The notes under the pieces were generated by a model that saw nothing but the letters and a program-made list of their open reading frames with translations, made no database searches and was not told the DNA's origin. This document shows positions 52,752 to 63,895 of a stretch of 64,000 nt of DNA, in pieces (position 1 is the first letter of the stretch; every line of letters begins with the position of its first letter). The stretch comes from Conchocele bisecta (Eukaryota > Mollusca > Bivalvia > Lucinida > Thyasiridae): the NCBI GenBank assembly GCA_029237695.1, contig CM055275.1, positions 86,351,903 to 86,415,902 of the forward strand, written 5' to 3'. Both the position numbers and the translations under genes were made by a program.

Positions 52752-54021
52752 GTCAAACCTGTCCTAAGCAGCCAGTCAAGGGAAGCCGTAAATGTGGCCT
52801 CTTAACACAGGTGGCTGCCAAATAAGAGGTAATTTGTATAGCAGTGTTCATTCCAGGATAAAAAAACAATGGGATCAATTGGCGCCAAAAGGTGAAAATA
52901 ATGGGTCCGTTTTCCAAAAAAGGGCCAGAAAAAATAAATAAAAACAATATTTGATCTTGGATGCGTTTTTGACCCAATATAGCTTGTTATTATCGAATTT
53001 CTAAACAAAACTTTTTGTCCACACATGAGAATCATCTCCAATGGAGATGATCCTCACGTGTTGAAAAAATGTTTTGTTATAATTTGGGGGCCATTGTGGC
53101 CCTTTGGTGTTATATTTTGGGGGCCATTTTGAAATGATAGGGGCCAATGGCCCTTCCTAGAATGAACAATGAATTATAGTAAAATGACTCATGGGGAAAT
53201 GTAAGGTGTGGCTGCTTAAAGGGATACTCCTTCAGATAACAACATAATCCTTGCATCGACATAAATTGGATTAACTGTCTTCGTTCAATAAATATACTTA
53301 TGTCATATGGCTAGGAATATTACAACCCCCAGAAATATGGTGGAATATGTGATTTTCGGAGGTATTTCTTCAAAAGCGATACGTATCGCTTTTGTGATTT
53401 CCAAATTTCACGGGCTTTTCGATTGGCAAGTCACATGACTTTTATCAAGGTCTTCGTTCGATCACATGACATTTATGGAGCCTCTTGAGCATGCGCGGTT
53501 GTCAAAAACATGGCGGACAATCCAAAGCCATTCTTGCACATTTCGCGATCAGCAAAAAAAAACGTAGGATAGCTGACAATTCTAAGCAAATGAGGCAACA
53601 ATCGGTCAACATACGATCCGCGATTCATGATTGGATTCATTACCGAGATCGGGCTATCAGTCGCCATGTTTTTCTAGCCTCTTCCGGTCGACCTTTGACC
53701 GCGACAAACTGGGAATATACCAGTCACATCATTTCTATTTTTAGAAATCGCGTACTTCAGCGAACTTCCGCCTGTCTATTTGTACAAAGTGTTACTTCCG
53801 ACAGCCTACTTTCGGTTTGAAAAAACACTGAATTGCTATTATAAAAACACAATTCTGGCGGGACACATGATATAGTATCATAGACAACAATTCATTTATT
53901 CAATATATGCATTATTAAATATATTCAGAAATACATTGAATGTAGGATCAAAGCTCAGGAGTATCCCTTTAAGAAAGTTGGCTACTCAATGCAGGTGACC
54001 TTGAACACAGGTTTGACTGTA
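52752..54021. mobile_element. Element with ACAGTCAAACCTGT ends, hosting a TTAA insertion
   Basis: ACAGTCAAACCTGTCCTAAG near 52752 and ACACAGGTTTGACTGT near 54006 are inverted ends. The body reads across the nested 53220-53968 element: GTGGCTGC|TTAA|GAAAGTTGGCTACTC. It includes a near-palindrome around TGAGAATCATCTCCAATGGA at 53028. No transposase. Confidence 0.75.
53220..53968. mobile_element. Kolobok-type TTAA element (AGGGATACTCC ends)
   Basis: AGGGATACTCCT.CAG and CTCAGGAGTATCCCT are inverted repeats directly flanked by TTAA (53216-53219, 53969-53972). AGGG termini with TTAA duplication is the Kolobok signature. Interior holds AAAGCGATACGTATCGCTTT (a perfect 20-bp palindrome) and a 111-codon + frame at 53485-53820 without recognisable domain. 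Confidence 0.87.
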
Positions 54022-54232
54022 CTTGTAACAGAAAACATAAGAAAAACACTAATTGGTTCCTTTGCTTCCAATTGCAACATACCGCATAACTTCGAATAAA
54101 CACCCCAGGGGCGTCACATTATTATTATTTTTTTAAATCTGCTAAATTTCTCAATTTTGACATTGTACGGTGTGTGGGGGATGTCTCCCTGACCTACCAG
54201 ACCTATTTAGGGGAGAATAGAAACATATTCAA

Positions 54233-54560
54233 TAAACAAGAGTGTCGAAGGTCACAAAATACGCCCGTCGAGGTGATGAAGGTCAATAGAATCCAAGTTA
54301 TTGTGTGGACAAGGATACCTTGAATGCCAGGGGGAGATAACTAATCAGAACATTCTGAAAATCAATATGCTTCGTCAGGACTCTTACCACGCCAAAGATG
54401 TATACCAAATTTGATTATCAGCCAAGTAGAACTCAAGTTATCGCGTGGACAAAATTCTGAAAATCAATAGGATTGCGAGTGTGAAAATTACAAGGTGAGA
54501 CAAGTCATCAGAAATTTTTAAACTCAATAGGCGTCTTCCTCTTATCGCAACAAAGCTATA
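54233..54560 (+). repeat. Dispersed repeat, left part (split by LINE)
   Basis: AAACAAGAGTGTCGAAGGTC..ACGCCCGTCGAGGTG start resembles 50216. TATACCAAATTTGATTATCA..GCCAAGTAGAACTCAAGTTA is repeated in diverged form after the LINE at 55386 (ACTAAATTTGATTAAGATCG..CAAGTATAACTGAGTTACCG). Confidence 0.65.
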
Positions 54561-54563
54561 TAG

Positions 54564-55007
54564 CTAATAGACAGTTACGATCAAGAATGGCATGCGTCCA
54601 TACACGACTCAAACAAACTGAAACTATACTGTCGGTATAAATCCGATAATAATGCAGAGACATACATAGACACTATATCCAATAGAAAGCTTAAAACGAC
54701 TCTAAGCCGATTTAGACTTTCTTCACATTCTCTAGCTATTGAAACAGGACGGTACAATAATACAGCCAGACAAGAAAGATTATGTACATATTGTAACATG
54801 CGCAAGGTCGAAGATGAGTACCACCTATTGCTTGTGTGTCCACATTATGCAGACTTGAGAAGAGCATATTTCACAAGATATTATTGTCACTGGCCCACGT
54901 TGAATAAATTTGACCAGCTCATGTCCGCTCAGCATAAATGCACGAATGTCAGTAAATTCTTATTCTATGCTTTTAAACGAAGAACCGTTAACAATATGCC
55001 TCAGTAG
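54564..55007 (+). CDS. LINE ORF2 C-terminal fragment
   Basis: An uninterrupted 147-codon frame from the stop at 54561 to TAG at 55005-55007. It reads SYDQEWHASIHDSNKLKLYC at the start, then TLSRFRLSSHSLAIETGRY, ERLCTYCNMRKVEDEYHLLL, VCPHYADLRRAYF. The CxxC....EDE.H.LL.CP..xxLR pattern is the cysteine motif found downstream of reverse transcriptase in several non-LTR retrotransposons. The polymerase domain is absent, so this is a 5'-truncated insertion, the usual LINE outcome. The intact frame suggests a fairly recent event. Confidence 0.85.
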   Translation, partial: LIDSYDQEWHASIHDSNKLKLYCRYKSDNNAETYIDTISNRKLKTTLSRFRLSSHSLAIETGRYNNTARQERLCTYCNMRKVEDEYHLLLVCPHYADLRRAYFTRYYCHWPTLNKFDQLMSAQHKCTNVSKFLFYAFKRRTVNNMPQ

Positions 55008-55385
55008 TGATAAACAGTAAACACACATCGTGCCTTTCCGTAAACTGATACAAATAGCAAACATAGAGATTACTCAATTGCATTCTCTATGGTTGACATT
55101 TGGTATCGCCACAAAATATAATCCTAAACTGGTGTTCGGCGACTGGGCGATCATAGACATCAAACACAATGACCACCTAACGTGGAGGTTGTTGTGGTTG
55201 CAGTCTGAGATCTCCGTAATCACGACAAACTTTAACGATCAAAACTTTCGCAATAAATTATTTAACCTAGGTTTCCCATTCACAGCTCCTCAAATCTCAC
55301 TGTACTGTATAAATTTCACATAATATGGCAAAAACATGTAATTTGTTATAAGCCAAATAAAATATATTGTATTGTATTGTATTGT
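55008..55385 (+). repeat. LINE 3' region ending in (ATTGT)n
   Basis: Continues from the coding fragment to AATAAAATATATTGTATTGT..ATTGTATA at 55360-55388. AATAAA followed by a short tandem ATTGT tail is a typical LINE 3' end of the repeat-tailed type. A 97-codon frame at 55030-55323 lies inside and is not independently supported. Confidence 0.6.
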
Positions 55386-55500
55386 ATATACTAAATTTGA
55401 TTAAGATCGGCCAAGTATAACTGAGTTACCGCGTGAACAAGGATACAGTGTGAAAATTACACACAAAAAATATATACAAAAAGTTGACATCGACAAGATT
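55386..55500 (+). repeat. Dispersed repeat, right part
   Basis: TAAATTTGATTAAGATCGGC..GAGTTACCGCGTGAACAAGG is the continuation or next unit of the 54233 repeat. Confidence 0.55.
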
Positions 55501-55811
55501 GTGGGAAAAGGGTGTGCATTTACTAGGAGGGGGGCGTTTATTCGATGATATACGGTATAAATGTAACTGCTTCTACTATACCAAGGCTGTTGCTCCTGAT
55601 ATTTTCAAACTGTCGACTTGGGAAGGGTATCATCTGATGTCTTGAAACTTTGAAGCTGGTGGGTATTCAGTAAAATATCAAAACATCAATATACAAAAGA
55701 TGGAAAATCTCTGTTATGTATAATAATAACAAACTCCATTGATCCTGACAATTCCTAGTATGCAAACAGTTTTCCCCAGGTAATCATGATTGCAATTTTC
55801 AAATAACAGAC
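55501..55811. other. Intronic or intergenic, no recognised gene
   Basis: Nothing beyond short frames is seen. Confidence 0.35.
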
Positions 55812-55855
55812 TTACCCGGAGCAAATTCGGTGAATATTAAATATCGGGAAGAACC
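55812..55855 (-). CDS. Small exon candidate (44 bp)
   Basis: Minus strand: a strong acceptor (TTTTTTTTTCTTCAAACAG) precedes 44 bases ending at a strong donor (CCGG|GTAAGTCTG). In one frame it reads LGSSRYLIFTEFAPG. Spliced to the exon at 55986-56099 in that exon's preferred frame it would create a stop at the junction, so either the other frame is right or the two do not belong together. Confidence 0.25.
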
Positions 55856-55985
55856 AAGTCTGTTTGAAGAAAAAAAAATACTGTGCATGCCTTAAAATTA
55901 ACAAACTTCAAATGGTAGGCATCAGGATAAAAAACTTCCAAGACCTGACAATGTTCTAAATATTTGTTTTGTGCATTGTACTCAC

Positions 55986-56099
55986 TATGCATCATCCGAC
56001 TTGCAGAAAATGAGTCCAGTGTCGTCCATGGCCTGCACAGGCCACTTGATGTGCTTTGGCAGGCCCGGTAGGCTGCTCCAATAATGTAACATTGTGAAA
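55986..56099 (-). CDS. Exon candidate (114 bp), unknown gene
   Basis: Minus strand: TTATCATTTCAG acceptor (AG 56101-56100) and GCATA|GTGAGTAC donor. Two frames are open. One gives MLHYWSSLPGLPKHIKWPVQ then AMDDTGLIFCKSDDA, which has good protein-like composition; the other gives CYIIGAAYRACQSTSSGLC. With 114 bp the exon is frame-preserving. I do not recognise the family. It might share a transcript with the repeat exon at 48221-49349, but phases were not connected. Confidence 0.4.
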
Positions 56100-56816
56100 C
56101 TGAAATGATAAAAAAGTGTGCTTACAATCTACATGTATGTTTTCTTTATCAAAGTTGGTCTCAGCGAAAGTCACAAAAATATTAGAGGTCACAAGGACTG
56201 ACAAACCAGCAATTGGAGATGGGTAGCGAGTCACTTCCCTTGAATCTATACATAGAGTGATTATAGACATCCGGTTAAGAATCAACATTTTATAGTCGTC
56301 TGTACGTGGAAAAATGTAAAATTAACCTGAAGGGTTAAGGAAAATAAATTCCTTGAGTGTGCGACAAATAACTGTAGACCTAGATCAGCCTGCACAGCCG
56401 CGCAGGCTGATCAGGAACTACAATGTTCGCTAATTTTATTGCATATCTCTTATGTTTTTAAAGAAATAATATGAAAAGTGTACACTTTTACCGGATCTTT
56501 ATAAATAGAATTCAAAGGAAAGTAACTCTACGATCTTCCATTATTACGAAGATATATTAAGTAATACAAAAACTTTAACGCAAAACTTTAGCACAAATTA
56601 ACAAGTCAAGGAATGTAACGGCACTAAAAGAGCACCACATAGCGAGGCATTTAATGACACAAGTATACAGTATTTGTTTAAAAAACATTACTGGTGATCA
56701 GAACTGATTTGGAAATTAAACAATGCCAGACAGAACATTACTGTTTAAAAAGTGTACATCTAACAGTACTTATTCAACTAGTTGCATGCTGGGAAAAATA
56801 ATGGCTATACATAGTG
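56100..56816. other. Probable intron, no recognised feature
   Basis: Contains an inverted pair CTGCACAGCCGCGCAGG near 56390 capable of a small hairpin. A 98-codon minus frame (55992-56288) conflicts with the exon frame above and is rejected. Confidence 0.35.
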
Positions 56817-57380
56817 CAGGCTGTCCATTCACTTTCGGTTCCAAATATATAGGAACATAGGGATTTTTTTCCAAAAATATAGGGATAAATATAGGGATTT
56901 ATAGGGACAAAACTCAATATTTTCCAACTTTACAGCATGTATGTGTGTACGTAAAGGATTTTTTTCGAGTTAAAATCTAGATTAATGGCCTCCTCCTCCC
57001 CTTATAGCCATTCCGTATCCTCTGTTTTTTAAATGGTTTACAATTATTAACTTGATTAATTTTTATTTTTTATTTTCTAAAACAGGTTGAGCCACTGCCT
57101 GACAAAAACGTATGCTGAAAATACAGAAGTACACATCTTACAATGAGATAAAAAATGATCCAAACAAAGAAAACTGGTAAATACGATCATAATTTAGTCA
57201 AATGCATCTCTAACCTTGCACTGTGTTTAGAATAAACCAGTAAGTTGAATATCAGACTTGATTTTGAGCATTTTACAAAAATTAGTTACTGATTTTTGAA
57301 AAATATAGGGATTTATAGGGATTTTGGGAAAATATAGGGATTGCCAAATTTATAGGAATTTATAGATAATGGACAGCCTG
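56817..57380. mobile_element. hAT-like short element (CAGGCTGTCC ends)
   Basis: CAGGCTGTCCATT at the left and AATGGACAGCCTG at the right are inverted repeats. ATAGTG(CA) flanks both sides (56811-56818, 57381-57388), up to 8 bp depending on where the end is drawn. Internally ATATAGGGATTTATAGGGA repeats occur near both ends. Confidence 0.8.
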
Positions 57381-57575
57381 ATAGTGCAAATATATCAGCA
57401 GACGTTTGAAAAATTTGTTATTATTTTGAAGTATTTGTTTCTGAGTGTTTTTACACGTTATGCCAAAGCCTGCCGCGCAGACCAAACAATGCTAAAGTTA
57501 AAATATGGAAATATTCAGTCCAAATGACAATTCAGTTATTTTAGTGTATTTGTTTTAAAATCAGTTAACAATTAC
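57381..57575. other. Spacer
   Basis: No feature recognised. Confidence 0.3.
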
Positions 57576-58733
57576 AAGAGGGCCATGATGGCCCTAATTC
57601 GCTCACCTGACTCCATGAACACCAGAGGATAATGTGACATTGAGTTCATGTGTTTTCAAAAAAATTGTAATATTTTTAGATGGCGGTCATCTTGGATTAA
57701 GCGATGACTCATTTTACCAAATCTGAAAATGCTTCACCCAAGGATCTTAACTTCCTATGAACTTTGGTCAGCATCGGCCATGTGGTTCCTGAGAAAAAAG
57801 AAGTTCAAAATCTCGAATAAATGGACCTTTTGGCGGCCATCATGGATGTTATAATCATCCGATTCTGACAAATATTGCACCAGAGCAATCGCCTCATTGA
57901 TACCTTCAATTTGATATATGACATGAGCATTTTCGGTCAAAAATAAAATGTGACCCCACGGGCCACGCCCATTTTTAACCCCGGGGTCACCATTTTCACA
58001 ACTTTGAAAGAGCATTGAAAATCGATCATTTCTACCAAGTTTAGTCGAAATCCGGCCAGCGTTTCATGAGAAGAAGATTTTTTAAGAATTTAGGCTATTT
58101 TTAGATGGTGGTCATCTTGGATTAGCGATGACCTCCATTTTAACAAATCTGAAAAGGCTTCACCCATGGACCATAACTTTTAAGTTTGGCTACCATAGGC
58201 CAAGCGGTTCATGTGAAGAAGAATTTTGAAATCTCTAATAAAAGAACGACCTTTTGACCTTTCGGTGGCCATCTTGGATGACATAACCATCGGATTTCGA
58301 CAAAAAATGCACTAGAGTGATCGCCTCATTGATACCTTCAATATGATATATGACATGACCATATTCAGTCAAAAATAAAATTTGACCCCACGGGCCACGC
58401 CCATTTTTGACCCCGGTGTCACCATTTTAACAACTTTGAAAGATCATTGTACATCGATCATTCCTACCAAGTTTTGTCGAAATCCGGTTAGCGATTCTTG
58501 AGAAGAAGATTTTTTGAAGAATTTGTGCTATTTTTAGACGGCGGCCATCTTGGATTACGTAATGACGTCATTTTAACAATTTTGTAATCCCCCTACCTAA
58601 GGACCATGACCATGAAGTTTGGTGACTATAGGCAATTGGTTACCGACGACAAGACGTTTGAAAATGTTCACGGACGACGACGGACACATTGCGGTAACAA
58701 TAGCTCAAATGAGCTTCGCTCAGGTGAGCTAAT
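57576..58733. mobile_element. Hairpin-ended element, long copy
   Basis: AAGAGGGCCATGATGGCCCT at the left, GAGCTTCGCTCAGGTGAGCT AA at the right. Internally it has two-to-three diverged tandem sections, each with GATGGCGGTCATCTTGGATT-like and CGAAATCCGG.(C/T)AGCG motifs. The CTAA end preceded by a hairpin is reminiscent of Helitron/Helentron 3' ends, but no TC start or Rep/helicase is present, so this is only a suggestion. A degraded relative is at 61300-61500. Confidence 0.75.
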
Positions 58734-59087
58734 AACATTACAATCCATCAATCAACTCAACAAACCATAATCCCAATGTTTGTAGCGTGGATTCAAATAA
58801 GAATGATTGCCATTATCGAAAATAATAATCCATGTTCATTTTTTACAAGTTTTGTTTTTGCTAATTTTCAATCAGGTAGTAAACATACATGTTCAAGTTT
58901 CTGTCCGTTCAGTTAAAACCTGGCAGTTTATAACCTGACCGACAGTCTGGCTGGGACTATTTCGCGGAGACTGTTATTAACCTTAGCATGCTGGGTAAAC
59001 TATTTTCTAAAAATATTTCAAATGTAGCAGCAGACGAGTTCAATATTATTTTTTTTGCATTGCTCTGTGAAAACCATGAGATGACAG
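58734..59087. other. No recognised feature
   Basis: AT-rich spacer between mobile elements. Confidence 0.35.
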
Positions 59088-60552
59088 CAGGGCTGTACAA
59101 ATTGATTTTTTAGCCACTTGTCCTGGACAAGTGACTTGACAAAAGTGACTTGCCCCCGACTTGTCCTGGAAATTATAATTTATGTATACATATTCCGGGG
59201 AGTCCACACATTTGACCGTCTCGAAAATGAAATCACGTCTATATTTACAATATTTAATGTCTATCAGTATGTTCGCGGAACGGTAAATAATAAACTTTTT
59301 GAAATTTCATTTTTTTTTTGGTTGGCAACAGCTGTTAATTTGCTAATTACACTGCAGCTCCATTATAACGCGATCGCGTATAGCGCGATCTCCATTATAA
59401 CGCTGGTCTCTCGTGGATCCCAAACAAATATTAAAAAAATAGAGAAGAAAAAGGAAAACAAAGAAAAAAAAAATCGTCGGACGTCGTAGTCATCGTGTAA
59501 TTAGTTGATTCGTGATTTCTGTAAGTTTATTCAAACAACGTCATTCAAAGTACATGAAATAATTATTATTAGTATGTTAGCAAATGTAATACCTTTAATC
59601 AGGTAATCATGCATACAGTGCAGTATCCGTGCCAGGGGATATATGAATTCCAAATCCAGATGCGTTTACACCCGACACATATTACACAGACGAGATTTGT
59701 GTGATGCTTTGTGCAAAAAATCGATACACCCAGCTGTGTGTACAGGTGTTTATTGTATGACCTCATTCAGCACGAGGCTGTAAACTGTGTGACCTTTAGG
59801 CTATGTTTTGAAATGTTACTGATTGGTCAACACGCCTTTTGATGTGCCACAGACGTCGCGAACGTGCGACTTTCATCATCGCATCACGGGGAAATCATGC
59901 AGTAACCCATTTCATGCTGAGGATACGCTTATGTTTGCGGACAAATATTTTCCTCAGAAGTATATGCCGCGACCACCATTTAATCCGTCTTGTCGAGACG
60001 GTTCAAATGAGTGGTCACATCGTATACTTTCATTGAGAAATAACAAAAATAAAAATATATTTGTTAATAATTTTACACCTGTATATGTGTATTCCGAAAG
60101 GAATGGATTAAAAAACACTCTGGATTATACGCAGATCTGTCGCCATATTTCGCCGATATTGATTTCGAAAATATTTTCCGTAAATGGTGTTGAAAAGTTG
60201 ACACAAAATTCAGAGTTCATGCGGAATTGTCGGTGGGATTATGCTTTCAAATTCGAATAAATTAATCTAATCAGGGTCACAGCTAGTATATCAATTTTCT
60301 TGCTATATACACAGTATAGCAGCTTCTGTGTAAGTGTGTATCGCCACAGGGAAGCCGACACACGCCCTAGGCGTTATCGATCGATGAAATGTTACAATTT
60401 AGGATTAGTCTAGTGAAGAAAACAGGCTTGTGGCGGGACGTTTCAACGGAAAATAGTGACTTGCCCGGGACTAACTTTCAGCATAGAGCCACTTGCCCGA
60501 GACCAAAACCGACTTGTCCCGGGCGTCGGGCGTGCCGATTTGTACAGCCCTG
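59088..60552. mobile_element. hAT-like 1.47-kb element (CAGGGCTGTACAAAT ends)
   Basis: CAGGGCTGTACAAATTGA at the left and GATTTGTACAGCCCTG at the right are inverted repeats. Subterminal ACTTGTCC/GACTTG motifs occur at both sides (59115-59165, 60462-60525). The flanks GATGACAG and GATGTGTC match only in the first four bases, so a target duplication is not proven. It contains an open frame at 59823-60260. Confidence 0.75.
59823..60260 (+). CDS. 145-codon ORF of unknown function in the hAT-like element
   Basis: Reads SRTCDFHHRITGKSCSNPFH, then DTLMFADKYFPQKYMPRPPF, SCRDGSNEWSHRILSLR and ends CRWDYAFKFE. It starts with a GTG in the annotated frame (an internal ATG is at codon 37, M of LMFADKY). 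It has scattered Cys and His but no hAT dimerisation or DDE/RW motifs. It may be an exon captured by the element or a chance frame. Confidence 0.25.
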   Translation: MVNTPFDVPQTSRTCDFHHRITGKSCSNPFHAEDTLMFADKYFPQKYMPRPPFNPSCRDGSNEWSHRILSLRNNKNKNIFVNNFTPVYVYSERNGLKNTLDYTQICRHISPILISKIFSVNGVEKLTQNSEFMRNCRWDYAFKFE

Positions 60553-61269
60553 GATGTGTCATGGAAGTTTATTAGAATTGCATCGCTTTGATGCAATTCC
60601 AATGAAATTCATCAACATATTTGGCTGTTATTTTCGCTGCTAGCGTGCAAAGTATTAAGCACATACATTTATACAGAGCAATTAAAGTACATATTTATGT
60701 TTATCTAAGGCTCTTAGCGAAAATCTCTACTCAGCGAAAATCTCTACTCACCTAAAATGTTAAAAACCGGATATGATATTCTTCAAGACAGAGTTTTGTT
60801 ATAGTAAAGGAACCCAAACATGAAAATGTAAACAAAAAACCATTATCATAAACTTTAACACTGTAACAGTCAGGAAAATTCAGGCCTTTTACGGCACAAT
60901 AATCAAAGAATGTGAAAACAAATAGTTCACCAAAAACCATGACAGCAATCAAGGACAAGCTGGAAAGAGAAAAAAGATACACAACACTGCATCATCCCTT
61001 ATAAAATAAGCAAATGACAATATTTACTTGTTACATGTACATCTTCAGGCAATGTAATCAATGATATGTCTGGCAATAGCAGATGAAATATGGTACACTA
61101 TTTGCTGGAAAACCGACTTTGTTTAAAAGTGACAAAGAAAATGATATACAGAATGGAAATTGTGTGTCACATATGAAAGTTGAAACTAGTATATATAACG
61201 AGTCATACGCTTACACAGATTGCATACACAGCCAGTAATACAAGCGAGTTAAATTCATGTGTTTTACCA
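60553..61269. other. No supported gene
   Basis: GCGAAAATCTCTACTCA is repeated in tandem at 60717-60752. A minus frame of 76 codons at 60752-60982 ends in TAG exactly before a donor-like GTGAGT, with a pyrimidine-rich acceptor upstream, but the stop rules out a simple internal exon. Confidence 0.4.
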
Positions 61270-61505
61270 TTTTTGATGAATGTATGTTAGGTTCAGTGAA
61301 CTTCAGTGACGTATTTTTGACCCTGGGGTGACCATTTTAACAAATTTGAAAAAGCATTGTACATTATTTATTGATACAAAGTTTCGTCGAAATGCGGCTG
61401 GCGGTCCATGAAGAAAATATTTTTTGAGAATTTATGTTTTGTCGAAAATGGCCTGGCGGTTCGTGAGAAGATTTGTTAAGAATTTTACCTATTTTTAGAA
61501 AATAA
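61270..61505. repeat. Degenerate piece of the hairpin-ended element
   Basis: ACCCTGGGGTGACCATTTTA, AAAGCATTGTACAT and AAGTTTCGTCGAAATGCGGC match internal parts of 57576-58733 (near 58415-58490) with many changes. Confidence 0.65.
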
Positions 61506-63485
61506 CACCACAATGCACGGGCCGCAACAGAGTCTTAAGCTATCTTCTGAGGGATTTAACCATCGGGCGCCTCACAAATTTGCGGAATGAGACTGATTGG
61601 CACCGACGTGGCATTATTTTGGCCAAAATATTATTTAATGCAAAAAATGGGAAAATTATTCAGCAATCATGTTCATTTGGTTTTGTAAAAACGTAAATAT
61701 GAAAATGATGTCTTTAGATGGACAAGTCAACACTTTCGGCGCCATTGGCAAAATAATCAATTTGCAAACCATGTAAATTCAGATGAGCTGTCCTTGGACT
61801 CTTAACCTCACCTCATTCAGTGAAAGCAATAATGGAATTTTACATGAAATGACAGCAAATTATTTGGCGCCCTGAGTTAATGAAAATACTTGACGTGGCA
61901 TTATTTTACAAACAGCCACATGTGGCCGTGGCTCATTCTGTTAATCTGCAAGGTGCCTATGGGTAGGTCCCGCAATATACAGCATCACTCATGTCTGATC
62001 GAAACGTTGAGTGTCAACCCAGCAAGACAGTGGACACAAACTGTGTAATTTTGAAGAACATAGGCGGCGAAACAGGAAAATTATTGGGGGGGGGGTTGGG
62101 GCCAGTGTTGAGGGCATGCAGTCTGCTAGGGGGGGGGGGGGCCACAGAAATTTTTGAAATCCAAGTGGTGTGAAACGCCATTTCCTGCATCCTCAGCAAA
62201 GTTTGAGCACATTCTATTACTCTCATTTTTCTTGTTTCTATATGCATATATTTCCAACACGGTTTCTATATTTCCAAAACTTGGAAAAAAAAATGTACCA
62301 GGGCGGGATCAGGTCAAAACGTACACACACAAAATAAGTCAAAACCTTTTTTTTTCATACATATTGAAGCAGTTTTTTCCGATTGTAAAATTGAATATTT
62401 AATAGTAGAAATATAAACTTTGACATTTTAAATAGCAACTGAGCTCATCAAATTTGTCATTTTGATGGTCTAGTATATACACTAAACATGTATATTTTGA
62501 AAACACCCATATTGAATTAAAATCAATAAATGTATCCCTCTGTTTTACTTGAAGTAGATCTGAGCGAAGGAAAAAAAAAATATTATAAAAAGAAATGTAA
62601 TATAATCTTAACACAATCATTTATGATAAATATTCATGTACATTTAACTGTCCCAGAGCTCCCGATAACGTGTGTGTAGTTGGACAAAAAAAAAAGTTAT
62701 TTTTTTTAATTTCTACACCAAAAATTGCAAGTTGGGAGTGCTTTAGAATCGTCTCGATGATATTTTCCAAGCCCATATTCAATATGTGTCCTACCAGCAT
62801 TGATATCAATACACATGCGAAGTGTCATGCGTATCGGGCACACATAACTCAAGTTATCGTGCAGAACATAAAGTTTGTCCGGGTACTGGTAGCTGTCGGG
62901 CGATTAAATAGATACTTACTAAATCGTGCTATACAGGTCTACTGTATATCTTATACTAAATCATGTGACCACAATCGAAATAACCTTGTCCATTTTTTTA
63001 AATACACTATGATCACCACAAGTATTGCTGCTAAAATTACTAGCAGAAGCGAATAAATGACCGTGTCAACAATTTGCAGCTGATTCGACGGCGCCATTTT
63101 CCTTGATCATAAATGCACCGGTGACCGACAGCAACCAGTTGTCGGCTAAAGTGTTTATATTTACATAGATTATGCATTAATATCACACTTCTGCGATCAT
63201 CCGAAAAGTGGTAAATGTAGATAAAGAATAAAGATATAGTTTGATGTAGATCAAAACGCAGGGCGGTTGTGGTGACTGCTTGATGGCGGCCCTGCAGGGC
63301 GGTTGCTGGCGGGCACACACGTGACACCATAACCCCATAAAACAGACTATTATTAAGTGTTAACCCCACAAAATCGACCTGTTCAAATAGACCTCGTCGA
63401 AAAAAAACTTCCAGTAAAAAAATATTTAGAATATGTAGGACTCACATCGCTAAATGTGTCTCCAGTAAACATTGAATAAGTCACC
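61506..63485. other. Long stretch without supported gene
   Basis: Holds G-rich homopolymers (62083-62093 and 62131-62144) and several poly-A runs. Frames up to 128 codons (62670-63056) lack domains. CCTGCAGGGCGGTTG near 63255-63300 is GC-rich. No recurring element was identified. Confidence 0.4.
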
Positions 63486-63486
63486 A

Positions 63487-63600
63487 ACTCACCTTTAGAT
63501 ACATGTGCTGCTCTCTCCAAAAAAATGGCGGCTGATTCCCCGGTGTCATTCGGAACTAGTCGGACACGCTCGATCGTATCACGTGACTGCCGTAAACAAC
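63487..63600 (-). promoter_or_regulatory. Candidate promoter with minus-strand first-exon donor
   Basis: On the minus strand ATGTATCTAAAG runs into a perfect donor, G|GTGAGTTGG (63487-63492). Immediately upstream on that strand are a YY1-type site (AAAATGGCGGC read on the + strand at 63519-63529) and CACGTGAC (E-box, near 63580). Animal housekeeping promoters often combine these. Weak evidence: the ATG gives only four codons before the splice site. It would suit the start of the transcript carrying the 55986 exon, but this is speculation. Confidence 0.25.
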
Positions 63601-63659
63601 CGATATTTCCGAGAAACGCGAGGTGTTCCGATTATGAAAATAATTGCATTTTAAGGTCT

Positions 63660-63862
63660 TGTCCGTGGAGGTTGCTATGGAGGTGTCCACACAGTTTGGA
63701 CAAAACATTGTGGGGTCGATTGTTTTTCTTGGTTTATTAACCTCACAGTGTCGAGTTGGACTGATATATGCAATGTACATGTGGGGTTAACCCCATATGC
63801 GCAAAGTACCCCACAATGACCACTTGGACAGACAAATAACCCCACAATGTACCCTCCGTAAG
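63660..63862. repeat. AACCCCACAATG short repeats
   Basis: ACATTGTGGGGT, TGGGGTTAACCCCA, TACCCCACAATG, AACCCCACAATG occur within 160 bp, in both orientations; a related AACCCCATAAAAC/AACCCCACAAAAT pair is at 63330-63372. Probably parts of an inverted-repeat element. Confidence 0.55.
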
Positions 63863-63863
63863 A

Positions 63864-63895
63864 GCGGACGGACGGACGGACGGACGGACGGACGT
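63864..63895 (+). repeat. (CGGA)n tetranucleotide microsatellite
   Basis: Seven tandem CGGA units. The same motif in decayed form ends the repeat at 2125-2156. Confidence 0.95.

Noticed and set aside
60752..60982. 76-codon minus frame between acceptor- and donor-like sites
   Set aside because: The frame ends in TAG directly at the donor and the other frames are closed.
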